DNA from: Candidatus Propionivibrio dominans
GTDB lineage: Bacteria > Pseudomonadota > Gammaproteobacteria > Burkholderiales > Rhodocyclaceae
Length of the DNA: 64,000 nt
Direction: 5' to 3'
Assembly: GCA_016709335.1 (NCBI GenBank)
Contig: JADJNC010000004.1
Span: 253,634 to 317,633, forward strand
Position 1 is the stretch's first letter, and each line of letters starts with the position of its first letter. The notes under the pieces are model-generated. The model searched no databases. It had not been told where the DNA came from and saw only the letters and a list, made by a program, of their open reading frames with translations. This document shows positions 46,867 to 55,785 of the stretch, piece after piece. The position numbers were made by a program, and so were the translations under genes.

Positions 46867-47631
46867 TCAGTCCGCTTTCCCCATGAAGTGTTTGGCATAG
46901 CGTCCGTCGAGGCGTGACATCGGCATCAGGATCGGCAGGTCGGCGGTGTTGAAATCGGGATCCCAGGCGGGATCGCCACAGACGTAGGCGCCAGCGCGTA
47001 AATAGCCCTTGATCAGTGGTGGGAGTTCCGCCGGCAGATCGTTTTTCAAGGCCGCCAGGGGCAGTGGGCAGCGCGGGAAAACGCGATATTCGATCGGGCT
47101 CATGTTCTCGCCAAGCCGGTTGAAGAGGCTGGCGGCGGCATGGCCGCCGTCGGCCATGCTGATGCTGGCGCAACCGATCAGGTAATCGTATCGATTTTCC
47201 AGCATGTACTTGGCAAGACCGGCCCACAGCAGCGTGATCGTGCTGCCGGTGCGGTAGTCGGCATGCACGCACGAGCGCCCGATTTCGACCATGCGCGGGC
47301 GCAGGTGCTGCAGGCGAGTCAGGTCGAATTCATTCTCGGAATAGTAGCTGCCGATCTGGCGCGCATTTTCCGGCGACAGGATGCGGTAGGTGCCGACCAC
47401 GGCGCCTGAGTTTTCGTCACGCACGACCAGGTGTTCGCAATACGTGTCGTAGATGTCCTGATCGACACCCGGTGTGCGGGTCGGCAGGTTGGCGCCCAGT
47501 TCGCCAGCAAAAATGCGATAACGCAGCTTTTGCGCTTCGAGAATCTCACGCTCGCTGTGAGCGAGACCGACTGAAAGTTTATGACGTACTGGTTTGGCGT
47601 GTTGCAGGCAGTTGAGTGACGTTGTAGTCAT
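46867..47631 (-). CDS. olsB: L-ornithine N-alpha-acyltransferase
   Basis: OlsB transfers a 3-hydroxyacyl chain from ACP to ornithine, the first step of ornithine-lipid synthesis. The 254-residue GNAT-like protein has KLRYRIFAGELGANLP, VDQDIYDTYCEHLVVRDENS, VGTYRILSPE, VEIGRSCVHADYRTGSTITLLWAG and the lipid-pathway C-terminus PLIKGYLRAGAYVCGDPAWDPDFNTADLPI. The start is ATG 47631 after GGAGATGG. Ornithine lipids replace phospholipids when phosphate is low. Confidence 0.9.
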   Translation of the reverse strand: MTTTSLNCLQHAKPVRHKLSVGLAHSEREILEAQKLRYRIFAGELGANLPTRTPGVDQDIYDTYCEHLVVRDENSGAVVGTYRILSPENARQIGSYYSENEFDLTRLQHLRPRMVEIGRSCVHADYRTGSTITLLWAGLAKYMLENRYDYLIGCASISMADGGHAAASLFNRLGENMSPIEYRVFPRCPLPLAALKNDLPAELPPLIKGYLRAGAYVCGDPAWDPDFNTADLPILMPMSRLDGRYAKHFMGKAD

Positions 47632-47746
47632 GGTCCATCTCCTTGTTGTCCTGGAGACAGACTGTAGGCATAAAAGATTACAGAGGGATTGCAGTCTGGT
47701 TAAGTTTCGGTTTAACAATGTTCGATTCGGGTTGCAGGGTTTGTTC

Positions 47747-49636
47747 TCAAGGCTGATATTCCAGCTTTACTCCTTCCGTTTCATCACCCAATTTCATCCG
47801 GACATCAATAAAAGCGCGTTTGTCTTCAATCGCTATATGGTGTTGCAGCCATCTTTTTACAAACCCGAGCAATTCAGTATTAACCGATACCTTGCTTTCG
47901 ATCACTTTGTTTTGCAGCTTGGCAAGTTGATTTCTAAGTTGATCGTGATATTTCCCATGCGTCCCTATGTCACGATAACCAAAATCAAATAACAGCCTTT
48001 CTTCGAAGCCAAAATGCACGTTGGTGTAGTGCACCAGCTCATTCAATATTTCTTCGACTGTTTCCACTTCCGCATCATTTGAAACCATTTCAACATATAG
48101 CCGGTTAATCAGCTCAATCAACGTTTTATGCTGCTCATCAATTTGCTCAATACCAACGCTTAAATTATCCGACCATTCAAAAAACACAGGACTTTCACTA
48201 ACAACACTATCCGGGTTGAACTGCAAAGCAAATATGGTTATATCATCGGATTGCGATTGTGTTCCGCAAAACGCCGTAATTTCATTGAGCAGGCCATGAA
48301 CCAGAACCTTGACATCAGCATAGGTGGAAGTTAATACGTCAATGGTTCGCTCCAGTGAGAAAAACTCCTGCTGATCGTTCACCGCCTCAGTTACCCCGTC
48401 AGTGTATAGAACCAGAGTGTCGCCAGCCTCTAGCTGAAAGCTGGAGACCTCATACTGAGCCTCTTCGTGAACCCCCAGTAAAATATTATTGGGGACTGTC
48501 AGGAGATCGAAGCGGCCATTTCCATGCGCCAGCAAGGGAGCGTTATGCCCCCCATTGATGTAACGAAATTCACCTGTCATTACATTTAACAGCCCGACAA
48601 ACAAGCTGACAAACATGTTTGTTTCGTTGTTCTTGCATAACAGTTTATTTATGGTGACCAATGCACTGGCAAATTTTTTCGGCTTGGTTATCTTCGACCT
48701 GAGCAATGCCATGGTTTCCATCATGAACAAGGCAGCGGGAACGCCTTTTCCTGAGACATCGCCGATAACAATAACAATATGATTGTCATCAATCGGAAAG
48801 GCATCATAAAAATCTCCGCCCATTTCCTTGGCCGGGCGGGCGACTCCAAAAGCCTTGATTTGCGGGTGTTGCGGGAATAGATAACTGCTTTTCGGGATCA
48901 TATTTGCCTGGATCGCCGCCGCAATTGACACTTCTCTTTGCAGATTTTCGAGAATCTGTTTCTCGACTTCTCTGAGCCGATCCAGCTCTTTCTCGGCGTT
49001 TTTATAATCAGTAATATCTCTGACAACACCGATAAACATCAAACGTTCATTGATGCGCATTTGGCTGGTGATCAGATCCATGGGGAAGATCTCGCCGTTG
49101 GCACGTTTTCCTGGAACCTCTCTTCTGTTTTTGCCCAGAATTTTTGATACGTTGGTGTTCAGGTATTTTTCAATGTAGCCATCATGTTCAGCCGCATAGG
49201 GTTCCGGCATCAATATTTTGACGTTGAGCCCCTTTACATCCTCTTCCTTGTAGCCAAAAATCTTTTCAGCGGCCGGGTTGAAGGTTTTTATGGTTCCCTT
49301 TTCGTCAATAATTACTACAGCATCGAATATGTTTTGAATGATGCCGGCAGCCTTTCGGTGTGCTGCCTGTGCTTTTGTCGTCAGTTTGTCTGCCTGTTGA
49401 CGGATGAAGTAGGCTGCGACCGTTGAAAAGGTTGCAGTCACAAAGACGGTAATGGTGTGAGATTCCCATAAGGTCAATTCACCTTTGAAAAATAGCTCTT
49501 TCACCAGTTCAAAGATGGCCATCAGCGCTGCTACGCCAAGGAAAGTGCTAAGCAGGGGAGCTCCTGAAAAAAATCGGACTATTTGCGAACGAATTTGGAC
49601 GACAAAAAATTCCCTTTGAAGTACTTTCCAATTCAT
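47747..49636 (-). CDS. PAS-SpoIIE phosphatase with C-terminal bacteriohemerythrin
   Basis: About 629 residues: two N-terminal membrane segments (LLSTFLGVAALMAIFELVKEL; ITVFVTATFSTVAAYFI), a PAS domain (IIQNIFDAVVIIDEKGTIKTF to RDITDYKNAEKE), a short coiled coil, a PP2C/SpoIIE phosphatase (KEMGGDFYDAF, VIGDVSGKGVPAALFM, LYTDGVTEAVND, SDDITIFAL: all metal Asp present) and a hemerythrin domain (EQHKTL, HYTNVHFGFEERLL, HGKYHDQL, LQHHIAIEDKRAF: full di-iron ligand set). It likely dephosphorylates the STAS protein encoded divergently. The hemerythrin may sense O2. ATG 49636 is chosen; an in-frame TTG lies at 49654. Confidence 0.9.
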   Translation of the reverse strand: MNWKVLQREFFVVQIRSQIVRFFSGAPLLSTFLGVAALMAIFELVKELFFKGELTLWESHTITVFVTATFSTVAAYFIRQQADKLTTKAQAAHRKAAGIIQNIFDAVVIIDEKGTIKTFNPAAEKIFGYKEEDVKGLNVKILMPEPYAAEHDGYIEKYLNTNVSKILGKNRREVPGKRANGEIFPMDLITSQMRINERLMFIGVVRDITDYKNAEKELDRLREVEKQILENLQREVSIAAAIQANMIPKSSYLFPQHPQIKAFGVARPAKEMGGDFYDAFPIDDNHIVIVIGDVSGKGVPAALFMMETMALLRSKITKPKKFASALVTINKLLCKNNETNMFVSLFVGLLNVMTGEFRYINGGHNAPLLAHGNGRFDLLTVPNNILLGVHEEAQYEVSSFQLEAGDTLVLYTDGVTEAVNDQQEFFSLERTIDVLTSTYADVKVLVHGLLNEITAFCGTQSQSDDITIFALQFNPDSVVSESPVFFEWSDNLSVGIEQIDEQHKTLIELINRLYVEMVSNDAEVETVEEILNELVHYTNVHFGFEERLLFDFGYRDIGTHGKYHDQLRNQLAKLQNKVIESKVSVNTELLGFVKRWLQHHIAIEDKRAFIDVRMKLGDETEGVKLEYQP

Positions 49637-49876
49637 GCGAAATACTTTCGACAAAGATTATGCTTGAGCAATACCATCAGGAGGCACGAGCAGTAGTTTG
49701 ACATTTCAATCGCGAATAAGGCTGGCTGGACTTTTGTTGGTACTTTGTTTGGTGTTTAACAAGAAAGACCGAACCCTTTCGGGAGAACGAGTTAAAAGGT
49801 GTTGTGCAATAAAATCCATTGATCAATGAATTTATTGTCTATCACCCTACCATCGGTCAATATTTCTGTCACCTGT

Positions 49877-49905
49877 TTGTCACATTCCTATTTTACAATT
49901 AGATT
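49877..49905 (+). promoter_or_regulatory. Candidate sigma70 promoter for the STAS/kinase genes
   Basis: TTGTCA at 49877-49882 and TAGATT at 49900-49905 with 17 bases between. The boxes sit about 30 bases before the STAS start codon in a strongly AT-rich divergent region (49655-49937). Good spacing, but no experimental support. Confidence 0.4.
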
Positions 49906-49937
49906 AACTGTTTATTAACTTCTGGAGTTGGCTAACC

Positions 49938-50282
49938 ATGCCCATTAACTATAATGACAGCAATGCCAAATTCCGCTTGATCTGGCTTTCCGGGCGTCTT
50001 GACATAGCGGGAACGGCCGAGATCGAAGGGAAGTTCGCCGCATTTGCTGCTACGGAGAGGATTCGTGTGATCGTTGATCTCACCGGAGTCAATTTCCTTT
50101 CGTCGATCGGCATACGCGCCATCATTTCGAATGCCAAGGCCCAGCAGCAGCGTGGCGGGAAAATGGTTCTTTTCGTCGGCGAGAATGCAACAGTCGCCAA
50201 GACGCTCGAGTTGACGGGGATCGCCACGCTCATTCCGACGTTCAAGGACATGAGCGAGGCGGAACAAGCCGCTACCCAATAG
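49938..50282 (+). CDS. STAS-domain anti-sigma factor antagonist
   Basis: A 114-residue single STAS domain: FRLIWLSGRLDIAGTAEIEG, VIVDLTGVNFLSSIGIRAII, then KAQQQRGGKMVLFVGENATV and LTGIATLIPTFKD. The Ser pair in FLSSIGIR is the phosphorylation site in SpoIIAA/RsbV proteins. Its dephosphorylated form should capture the HATPase kinase encoded 5 bases downstream. Divergent from the SpoIIE-type phosphatase. Confidence 0.93.
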   Translation: MPINYNDSNAKFRLIWLSGRLDIAGTAEIEGKFAAFAATERIRVIVDLTGVNFLSSIGIRAIISNAKAQQQRGGKMVLFVGENATVAKTLELTGIATLIPTFKDMSEAEQAATQ

Positions 50283-50287
50283 CTATT

Positions 50288-50740
50288 GTGGAAGCACTTA
50301 TGGCAACTGTTGGCGGACAACTCGCCGTTCGGGCCAGCGCAGACGATGTCAGATCTGCTTCGGAATGGCTTGAGCAAGTCTGTAGCGAGCACGACGTCCC
50401 GGCAGAGCAGATTTTGCGTCTTGACCTCTGTCTCAATGAGGCTTTGGGCAATATCATTCTCCACGGAGGACCGTCTGCTCTCAAGGCACCGGTGCACCTG
50501 GAACTGGAAATCAAGGTTGATGGCCGCCATGCGCAGGCAGAGCTGTCGGTTTCCGATACCGGCAAGGCCTTCAATCCGCTAACGGCAGTTGCCAAAAACC
50601 AGGCGCTGACGCTGGCCGATGCCACTCCGGGTGGCTTGGGTCTGACGATGATCAACGGCTATTCCGACCGGCTTGACTATGATTTTCGCGACGGCAGGAA
50701 CCATTTGACGTTTTTCGTTCAGTGGGAAGCATCCAGTTAG
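50288..50740 (+). CDS. Anti-sigma factor serine kinase (RsbW/SpoIIAB-like HATPase)
   Basis: A 150-residue GHKL ATPase domain: LDLCLNEALGNIILHGG (N box), LSVSDTGKAFNPLT (G1), GGLGLTMINGY (G2). It should phosphorylate the adjacent STAS protein and bind a target, a sigma factor or other regulator, that is not encoded nearby. GTG 50288 or ATG 50300 may be the start; there are five bases to the STAS stop. Confidence 0.9.
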   Translation: MEALMATVGGQLAVRASADDVRSASEWLEQVCSEHDVPAEQILRLDLCLNEALGNIILHGGPSALKAPVHLELEIKVDGRHAQAELSVSDTGKAFNPLTAVAKNQALTLADATPGGLGLTMINGYSDRLDYDFRDGRNHLTFFVQWEASS

Positions 50741-50806
50741 CATAGTAAGCATAAGCGTACCCAATCCGCTTCAATCGCTGATGCGATGGACGTCAAACAA
50801 GGTCAC

Positions 50807-50989
50807 GAATCAACCTGGAAACCCTAGCTGAGTACGACCGCCGCAATACCAAGTTTGGCGTTGGTTTGGCTCTCACCCCATCCACACAGAGTGAGGGGGT
50901 TTGCACCCTTCCCCCTGCGGGAGAAGGGCCGGGGATGAAGGTCTACGATATTGGCATTACGCTCAACTGCGTTTTTTAGGTTGAATCAA
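50807..50989 (-). repeat. MITE-like repeat, copy 1
   Basis: Read on the minus strand this 183-base segment matches the repeat at 56750-56940 over its length, including CAGTTGAGCGTAATGCCAAT. The two ends are imperfect inverted repeats of about 28 bases (GAATCAACCTGG and CCTGATTCAAC-type ends). The middle contains the GGGAGAAGGGTGC-like hairpin. It overlaps the 3' end of the hydrolase gene by four bases and supplies its stop codon region. Confidence 0.7.
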
Positions 50990-51744
50990 GTGGGTTGCGT
51001 CCTTAGCCACTGGCCAACCTGCCGGGCAACCCACAGGCCATCGTCCAGCGGAAGGTCGTGCCCGGCTGTCGGATGTTCGGCAAAGGCAGTAGTCCAGTGT
51101 CTGGCGAGCTGGCGCGAACACGAGTGATCGACCAAGGCGTCGTGTTGGCTGGTCAGGATGAGCAGTGAGGGAGCCGGTCTGGCGCGCGGTGCCCGGTAGC
51201 GTTCGGCAGCGACCAACTGCCTGAGCGCATTGCGCGGACTGACCGGGTATTCGCGCCGATAGGCGACCCAGTTTTTCAGTACTTCGGTGGGAGAATCGGC
51301 CTGGCGGCTGGTGAGTGCCAGGATCGTGCTCTCCCAATCCTGATCGCTGGCGCCTAGCAAGGCCAGCTTCAGCAGACGCGAATAACTGCCGGGCTTGAGG
51401 CGCCGATAGAAAGGGCTGAAGGGGCGCAGGCTGGTGTTGATCAGGACGGCACCGAGAATTTCATCCGGATGACGGTCTGCCCACGCCACCGCCGCCATGG
51501 CTCCGAGAGACATGGCCAGCAAATGGTAGGGAGGGCGAAGTCCTTGTGCCAGCAGTCGGGAACGGATCGACTCTGCCATTTCCTCAACGTGTATCGGGCT
51601 GGTTTCTGCGTTCAGCGCCCCGTTGCCGGGCAGATCCGGTGTGAACACCTGCGCAGCGGGAACTTCGCTGCGAAAGGTTTCGGGAAAAAGCCCCCAGTGC
51701 CGGCTTTCCCGGGTCAGGCCGCGCAGGAAGATCCAGGTACTCAT
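50986..51744 (-). CDS. Alpha/beta hydrolase fold protein
   Basis: A 252-residue alpha/beta hydrolase. It starts MSTWIFLRGLTRESRHWGLF, with the oxyanion region, DLPGNGALNAETSP, the nucleophile elbow LLAMSLGAMAAVAW (Ser; Ala replaces the usual first Gly), LLILTSQHDALVDHSCS (Asp) and TAGHDLPLDD (His). Esterase or lipase-like, substrate unknown. Start ATG 51744 overlaps the upstream peptidase stop by one base, so they are coupled. The last codons run into a dispersed repeat. Confidence 0.85.
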   Translation of the reverse strand: MSTWIFLRGLTRESRHWGLFPETFRSEVPAAQVFTPDLPGNGALNAETSPIHVEEMAESIRSRLLAQGLRPPYHLLAMSLGAMAAVAWADRHPDEILGAVLINTSLRPFSPFYRRLKPGSYSRLLKLALLGASDQDWESTILALTSRQADSPTEVLKNWVAYRREYPVSPRNALRQLVAAERYRAPRARPAPSLLILTSQHDALVDHSCSRQLARHWTTAFAEHPTAGHDLPLDDGLWVARQVGQWLRTQPT

Positions 51745-52766
51745 CAGGAGTTCTGCTCGTACCAGTGCGCCAGCGCGCGATCCCGATGGCCCTGGCGCGC
51801 CTGATTGCCCGGAATCCAGCGCCGATGGCTGCAAGCGGCACGCGTCAGAAAATCAAACCAGGCCATGTGCCGGCGCAGGACACGCTGAAGGCGATGTTCA
51901 ATCAGCGGGTTGAAAATGCCATGGCGGGAAAAAATCTGTCGTGGATTCTTCTTGACCCATAGCCACGAACCCATCTCCAGCGTCAACGGAAGGAAGTGGC
52001 GCGCGGGCTGGCTCCCGGCACTTCGGTAAAGATAATCCCAGAGATCGCCGTGCGCCAGGTACTGGCGGCTCTGCGGCTCGAAGATGTAGCGGTGACTGGC
52101 GTTGCTCTGGTCGAAGATTTCCTTCAGCGCGTGTATCTCGGGCAGGTGCTCGATCGGCTGGGCGGTGTGGGCGTAGGGAAACCAGATGCGGTCGTTGATG
52201 CCGAATCCTGAGTGGCAGTCGAGCGCAATGCTGAACTCGCGGGCCAGCAACTCGTCCTCGACGACCTGGCAAAGCGCCTGGCTTTCCGCTTCCATCGGGC
52301 CATGCAGGGGGCCGCGATACCACGGCAGCCCGGCGCTGATGCGCTGCCCGCCGATCAGGAAGGGAACACGTTCGCTGGAATCAAGCGGGGCGTTGCGCAT
52401 CAGGTCAACACCATTGGGGTTGGCGCGCGTGCCTTGCCACACGCCGCCCGGATTGACGATGGGCATGAACACCAGACGTACGGATTCGAGTTGTCGATGC
52501 AGCATGCTATCCCATTGCAGGCGCATCACCAGGCTGCGCAAATAGGCGATCACGACTTCGGCGCCGATCCGTTCGAGGCCATGCACGCCGCCAAAAAAGC
52601 CGACGGCGGGAACATCCTGACTCGGGTTGCCGAGTGTAATGGAATAAACCGGGAACTGCTGTTCCTGCGTCGTCACCTGGCAAAGCACGCGCGCTTCAAG
52701 GTGGTCCGCACCCTCCTTGATGATGCGCTCCAGTTCGATCAATTCAGGCAGTTCGGGTGCGGTCAC
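51744..52766 (-). CDS. M14 family zinc carboxypeptidase-like protein
   Basis: A 340-residue metallocarboxypeptidase-like protein. Zinc ligands are in GFFGGVHGLERIGAE (His, Glu) and ALDCHSGFG (His); the catalytic Glu is in LTLEMGSW. VFMPIVNPGGVWQGTRANPNGVDLMRN is the typical substrate loop. No signal peptide, so it acts in the cytoplasm, like succinylglutamate desuccinylase and murein-peptide amidase relatives. It overlaps the hydrolase gene by one base. Confidence 0.88.
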   Translation of the reverse strand: MTAPELPELIELERIIKEGADHLEARVLCQVTTQEQQFPVYSITLGNPSQDVPAVGFFGGVHGLERIGAEVVIAYLRSLVMRLQWDSMLHRQLESVRLVFMPIVNPGGVWQGTRANPNGVDLMRNAPLDSSERVPFLIGGQRISAGLPWYRGPLHGPMEAESQALCQVVEDELLAREFSIALDCHSGFGINDRIWFPYAHTAQPIEHLPEIHALKEIFDQSNASHRYIFEPQSRQYLAHGDLWDYLYRSAGSQPARHFLPLTLEMGSWLWVKKNPRQIFSRHGIFNPLIEHRLQRVLRRHMAWFDFLTRAACSHRRWIPGNQARQGHRDRALAHWYEQNS

Positions 52767-53379
52767 GGGGAATAGGCGACGAATGGGCGACGATGGAAGT
52801 GCGAGCAGGATACCGCAGCCGGAGCCTCAGGCAAGGTAAATTTCAGCAGCCCGATGAACGATTCATGCCCTGCAATGAATTCTTAACATTCTGCTGATAG
52901 GGTGTTCATACCTCAACACGAAACCAGGGGGTGGACCCGCCATGATCCTGAGAATAATCGACCTGCAGAGAATCATTGACCGGTTCTTTGACGATGACTG
53001 GCTGGCTGTGTGGCTGCTTGATGACCTCTGAAACGGAGCCGCTACAAATGCGCAAGCTCTTTCGCAAAACCATCTCGCAACCGCTACGGGTCTTCGGCGG
53101 CTCCTTGCTGTGGGGCCTCGTCGAATTCATGGCGCTGCAAAAATGTCGCTGGTCAATGCGTCCGAAACGGCCATTGGCAAGTTGATTTGCTGACTGGCAA
53201 GCCAGCCTGGCTCAACTGGTCCTGGCCAAATGATCTGGCAGTGTCAGTTTGGCGACAGCGTCAAACGGGGCGCGCCGATGCAAGGCAGAAACATTGCTGA
53301 AAGATTTCTGTAACAATTTTGTTGCATGATGCTTGTCGCTGTTCATTATTCAACCCTTCAATCACATCAGGAGTTCAAG
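52767..53379. other. Gene-poor stretch before the small lipoprotein
   Basis: About 610 bases without a clear gene apart from the small frame at 53048-53185. It contains another tiny frame of 29 codons at 52941-53030 (MILRIIDLQRIIDRFF). Upstream of 53380 the DNA is AT-rich and probably holds the lipoprotein promoter. Confidence 0.4.
53048..53185 (+). CDS. Possible 45-residue basic small protein (weak)
   Basis: MRKLFRKTISQPLRVFGGSL, then LWGLVEFMALQKCRWSMRPK. GGAG lies nine bases upstream of the ATG. The hydrophobic centre and basic ends would suit a membrane micropeptide. No homologue recognised; it may be noncoding. Confidence 0.28.
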   Translation: MRKLFRKTISQPLRVFGGSLLWGLVEFMALQKCRWSMRPKRPLAS

Positions 53380-53646
53380 ATGCGTTCCCTGCTTATTACC
53401 CTGTCAAGCCTTGCATTGCTCGCCGCCTGCGCCTCAACCCCCGAACCCAAAGCTGAAATGAAACCGGCAGTGAAGGCGGAGGCGAAAGCCGAAGAGCCGA
53501 AGAAAGTGCCACAGTGTTATTCCGGTGATGCCGGCAGGTTCTTCAATGTTGGCGAAAAGGCCATCGTCTCAGGTGTTGAGGTCAACTGCGTCGCTACGGC
53601 CGATGGCAAAAACGGCCAGTGGATGGGCGTAAAGCACGGAAAGTGA
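53380..53646 (+). CDS. Small lipoprotein
   Basis: An 88-residue protein with a lipobox (MRSLLITLSSLALLAACAST, Cys 16), a Lys/Ala/Glu/Pro-rich linker (AEMKPAVKAEAKAEEPKK) and a short C-terminal domain with two Cys (VPQCYSGDAGRFFNVGEKAI, VEVNCVATADGKNGQWMGV). CAGGAG precedes the ATG. Outer-membrane or periplasmic anchoring is likely; function unknown. Confidence 0.75.
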   Translation: MRSLLITLSSLALLAACASTPEPKAEMKPAVKAEAKAEEPKKVPQCYSGDAGRFFNVGEKAIVSGVEVNCVATADGKNGQWMGVKHGK

Positions 53647-53674
53647 TTTGCAATCCAACCCGCGACCGATTGTT

Positions 53675-53697
53675 ACCCTGCCGCCAGGCGGCAGGGT
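53675..53697 (+). terminator. Short palindrome after the lipoprotein gene
   Basis: ACCCTGCCGCC and GGCGGCAGGGT are separated by a single A, about 30 bases after the lipoprotein stop. The effective hairpin is a stem of about eight pairs with a small loop. No T-run follows, so terminator use is uncertain. Confidence 0.45.
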
Positions 53698-53735
53698 GAT
53701 GGGAAAAAGCGCAGCACCCCTGCAAGGTGAAAAAA

Positions 53736-53764
53736 AGCCCGGCGCTGCAAGGCAACGCCGGGCT
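53736..53764 (-). terminator. Rho-independent terminator of the PhoX-like gene
   Basis: On the minus strand, AGCCCGGCG pairs with CGCCGGGCT around an 11-base loop and is followed directly by seven T residues (A-run at 53730-53736 on the plus strand). It lies 20 bases after the stop of the gene at 53784-55340. Confidence 0.85.
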
Positions 53765-53783
53765 GGGGCAGGGCTTTGACGGA

Positions 53784-55340
53784 TTAAAGCTTCTTGTTGC
53801 GACGACGGGCGATGGCGCCCATCAGGCCCAGACCGGCCAGCAACATGGCGTAGGTCTCGGGCTCGGGGACGGACATCACGTAGAGTTGGCCGCCTTCGAC
53901 CAGTTCGGTGGTGGTTGGGTAATGCGCCTGCAAGTCGCCCAGGTAGTAGCGCTTGCCGTCGTTCTTGCCCAGGATCGATGTGATCTCGATGACGCCCGAG
54001 CTCTCTTCGTCCTGGGTGAACGGAGGGGTCGGCGTGAGGAAGCGGCCGCGATCCGATTCCATGATCTGCGTCCAGGCGCCGGTTGCCGGATCGAACTTCC
54101 AGGTCTTGGCGATATAGGGGACGCCGCCTGGATCTTCCTGGATGATGATGTTGCCGTTCTCGCCGACGGTCATGTTGTCGAATTTCTGCGCCTTTTCGCC
54201 GTCGGTGCCGACCAGCGTAGCGGAGTCCTTGACCATGCTGACGGTGCCGTTGCCGTAATCGACCACGCCAGCCACTTCGTTGAAGGACAGCTTGTAGAGG
54301 CGTGAGGGTTGGGTGCCAACAATGCCAGCAGTACCATCCGGATCGGCTCCGGTGGTGACGAAGTAGAAGGTCTTGGCATCGGCCCAGGCGCCGTCTTCGG
54401 GACGGGCGAACTCGGTGATGCCGTCGGTGCGGCTGTTGTTCTGTTGCGCGGTGCCATCCACCGTGGTGTTAACTGCGACGGTGGTGAAGCCGCCATTGAT
54501 CTGGCCCTGCTCGAGGTTGCCCGAGGCGCCGCCCTGCGCGGCGGCGACGTTGACCTTGATTCCGGCCAGGGTGCCGTTGGTCAGGCCGGCCTTGTCGATT
54601 TCGAGGCCGGTGTTGGTCTTGGTGCCCTGGTAGACATAAACCTGGCCCGGCGTCGAGTCGTCGAGGCCGATGACCACGGTCTTGTCGCCAGAGTAGGGGT
54701 TGGCCACGCTGTTCTCCCAGGAGAATTTGCCGAGCTTCGGCAGCTCATAGGCTTTGCCCTTGTCCGCGCCGGTGGCGACGAAGGCGTAGGCGCGGCCTGG
54801 GTTGCCGTTCTCTTCACCGTTCATGAAGATGCGGGTCTGCGTGCCGACGCCGGTCGAGGCGTTGTAGAAGGCCGACACTGCCGGCAGGTCGGCCGAGCAA
54901 AGCCGGGCGAAGCTGTTGGCTGTACCGACGGCGGGGGTGTAGCTGTTCGTGATGCTGTCCCAGACATTGTGCGTGGTCGCCAGATCGTTGCCGCTGAGGA
55001 CCCGGAAATCGCTCTTCCTGATCACCCACTCGGAAACGAAAGCGCCGGTCGCGCCGTGCGCGCGGACGGCGCCGAGGGTGGCGCCGAGTTCATGGTTCAT
55101 CAGCACCGTGAAGGTACTGTCGCCATTGTCGTAGGCGCCCAGACCGTCAGGGATGCCGACCATCTTGTAGCCGTTGTCTGCGGCATCGCCGACGCTGATG
55201 ATCGAGGTGACGTCCCAACCGGCGGCGGTCGGTGTCACATAGGGGGTCTGCGAACTGCTGGGGCCTGTAGCCGCCTGGGCCGTGGCGCCCAGGCTGGCCA
55301 GAGCGCCAGCAACGAGGACTGAGAGTAGTTTGCGCTTCAT
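53784..55340 (-). CDS. PhoX/DUF839-like PEP-CTERM protein
   Basis: A 518-residue exported protein with a signal peptide ending ATAQAA. The body is beta-propeller-like (FTVLMNHELGATLGAVRAHG, IFMNGEENGNPGRAYAFVAT with the PhoX-type Glu-Glu-Asn metal motif, VVIGLDDSTPGQVYVYQGTK, KFDNMTVGENGNIIIQEDPGG). The C-terminal sorting tail is VPEPETYAMLLAGLGLMG followed by AIARRR. PhoX proteins are Ca2+-dependent alkaline phosphatases; whether this one has the activity is inference. PEP-CTERM proteins are cut by exosortase and released to the outside or biofilm matrix. ATG 55340 is the start. Confidence 0.85.
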   Translation of the reverse strand: MKRKLLSVLVAGALASLGATAQAATGPSSSQTPYVTPTAAGWDVTSIISVGDAADNGYKMVGIPDGLGAYDNGDSTFTVLMNHELGATLGAVRAHGATGAFVSEWVIRKSDFRVLSGNDLATTHNVWDSITNSYTPAVGTANSFARLCSADLPAVSAFYNASTGVGTQTRIFMNGEENGNPGRAYAFVATGADKGKAYELPKLGKFSWENSVANPYSGDKTVVIGLDDSTPGQVYVYQGTKTNTGLEIDKAGLTNGTLAGIKVNVAAAQGGASGNLEQGQINGGFTTVAVNTTVDGTAQQNNSRTDGITEFARPEDGAWADAKTFYFVTTGADPDGTAGIVGTQPSRLYKLSFNEVAGVVDYGNGTVSMVKDSATLVGTDGEKAQKFDNMTVGENGNIIIQEDPGGVPYIAKTWKFDPATGAWTQIMESDRGRFLTPTPPFTQDEESSGVIEITSILGKNDGKRYYLGDLQAHYPTTTELVEGGQLYVMSVPEPETYAMLLAGLGLMGAIARRRNKKL

Positions 55341-55785
55341 CGTATTCCTTCCGGGGATGGGCACCGTGAGGTGCCAGGTGGGTTGTCTGATTTTTGACCG
55401 CTCCGTATGCACCAAAGCCGGTCAAATTCGAGACTAACCGATGATTGTTACCAAAGCATTACGCCACGCATGAGCCAAAAAATGGGCCGTGCTCATTGCT
55501 CCACTTGAAGTCGGTTGTGCGGTGCATCCCGGTATTCTTTTTCCAATACCTGGCAGCCGTGGCACTGAAGACGCATCGCATGTAACCAGTTCGCCAATCG
55601 TAGACGGTGATGATGGCCTGTCGTCAGATTGAAACACAAAGTTGCGATGCTGCTTGGTCAAATCTCACGCGATCATCATGCTCATCTCATCAAGGCCAGA
55701 CTTCGCTTCACTAACTGAACTTCACGGCCAATCAGGTGATCTCATGGCTTGTTTTCCTCAGATTCAACTCTCCGCAGGAGTCCCC
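55341..55785. other. Divergent region between the PhoX-like gene and ppk2
   Basis: About 445 bases with no convincing gene. Both genes start away from it, so it should hold two promoters. I looked for a Pho box (paired CTGTCAT-like sites) and did not find a convincing one. Confidence 0.45.

Noticed and set aside
46862..47272. N-terminal extension of the olsA frame
   Set aside because: It overlaps olsB in another frame, and the PlsC homology begins after ATG 46861.
54309..55322. 337-codon plus-strand open frame
   Set aside because: Antisense to the PhoX-like PEP-CTERM gene; Gly/Val/Asp-rich without domain features.
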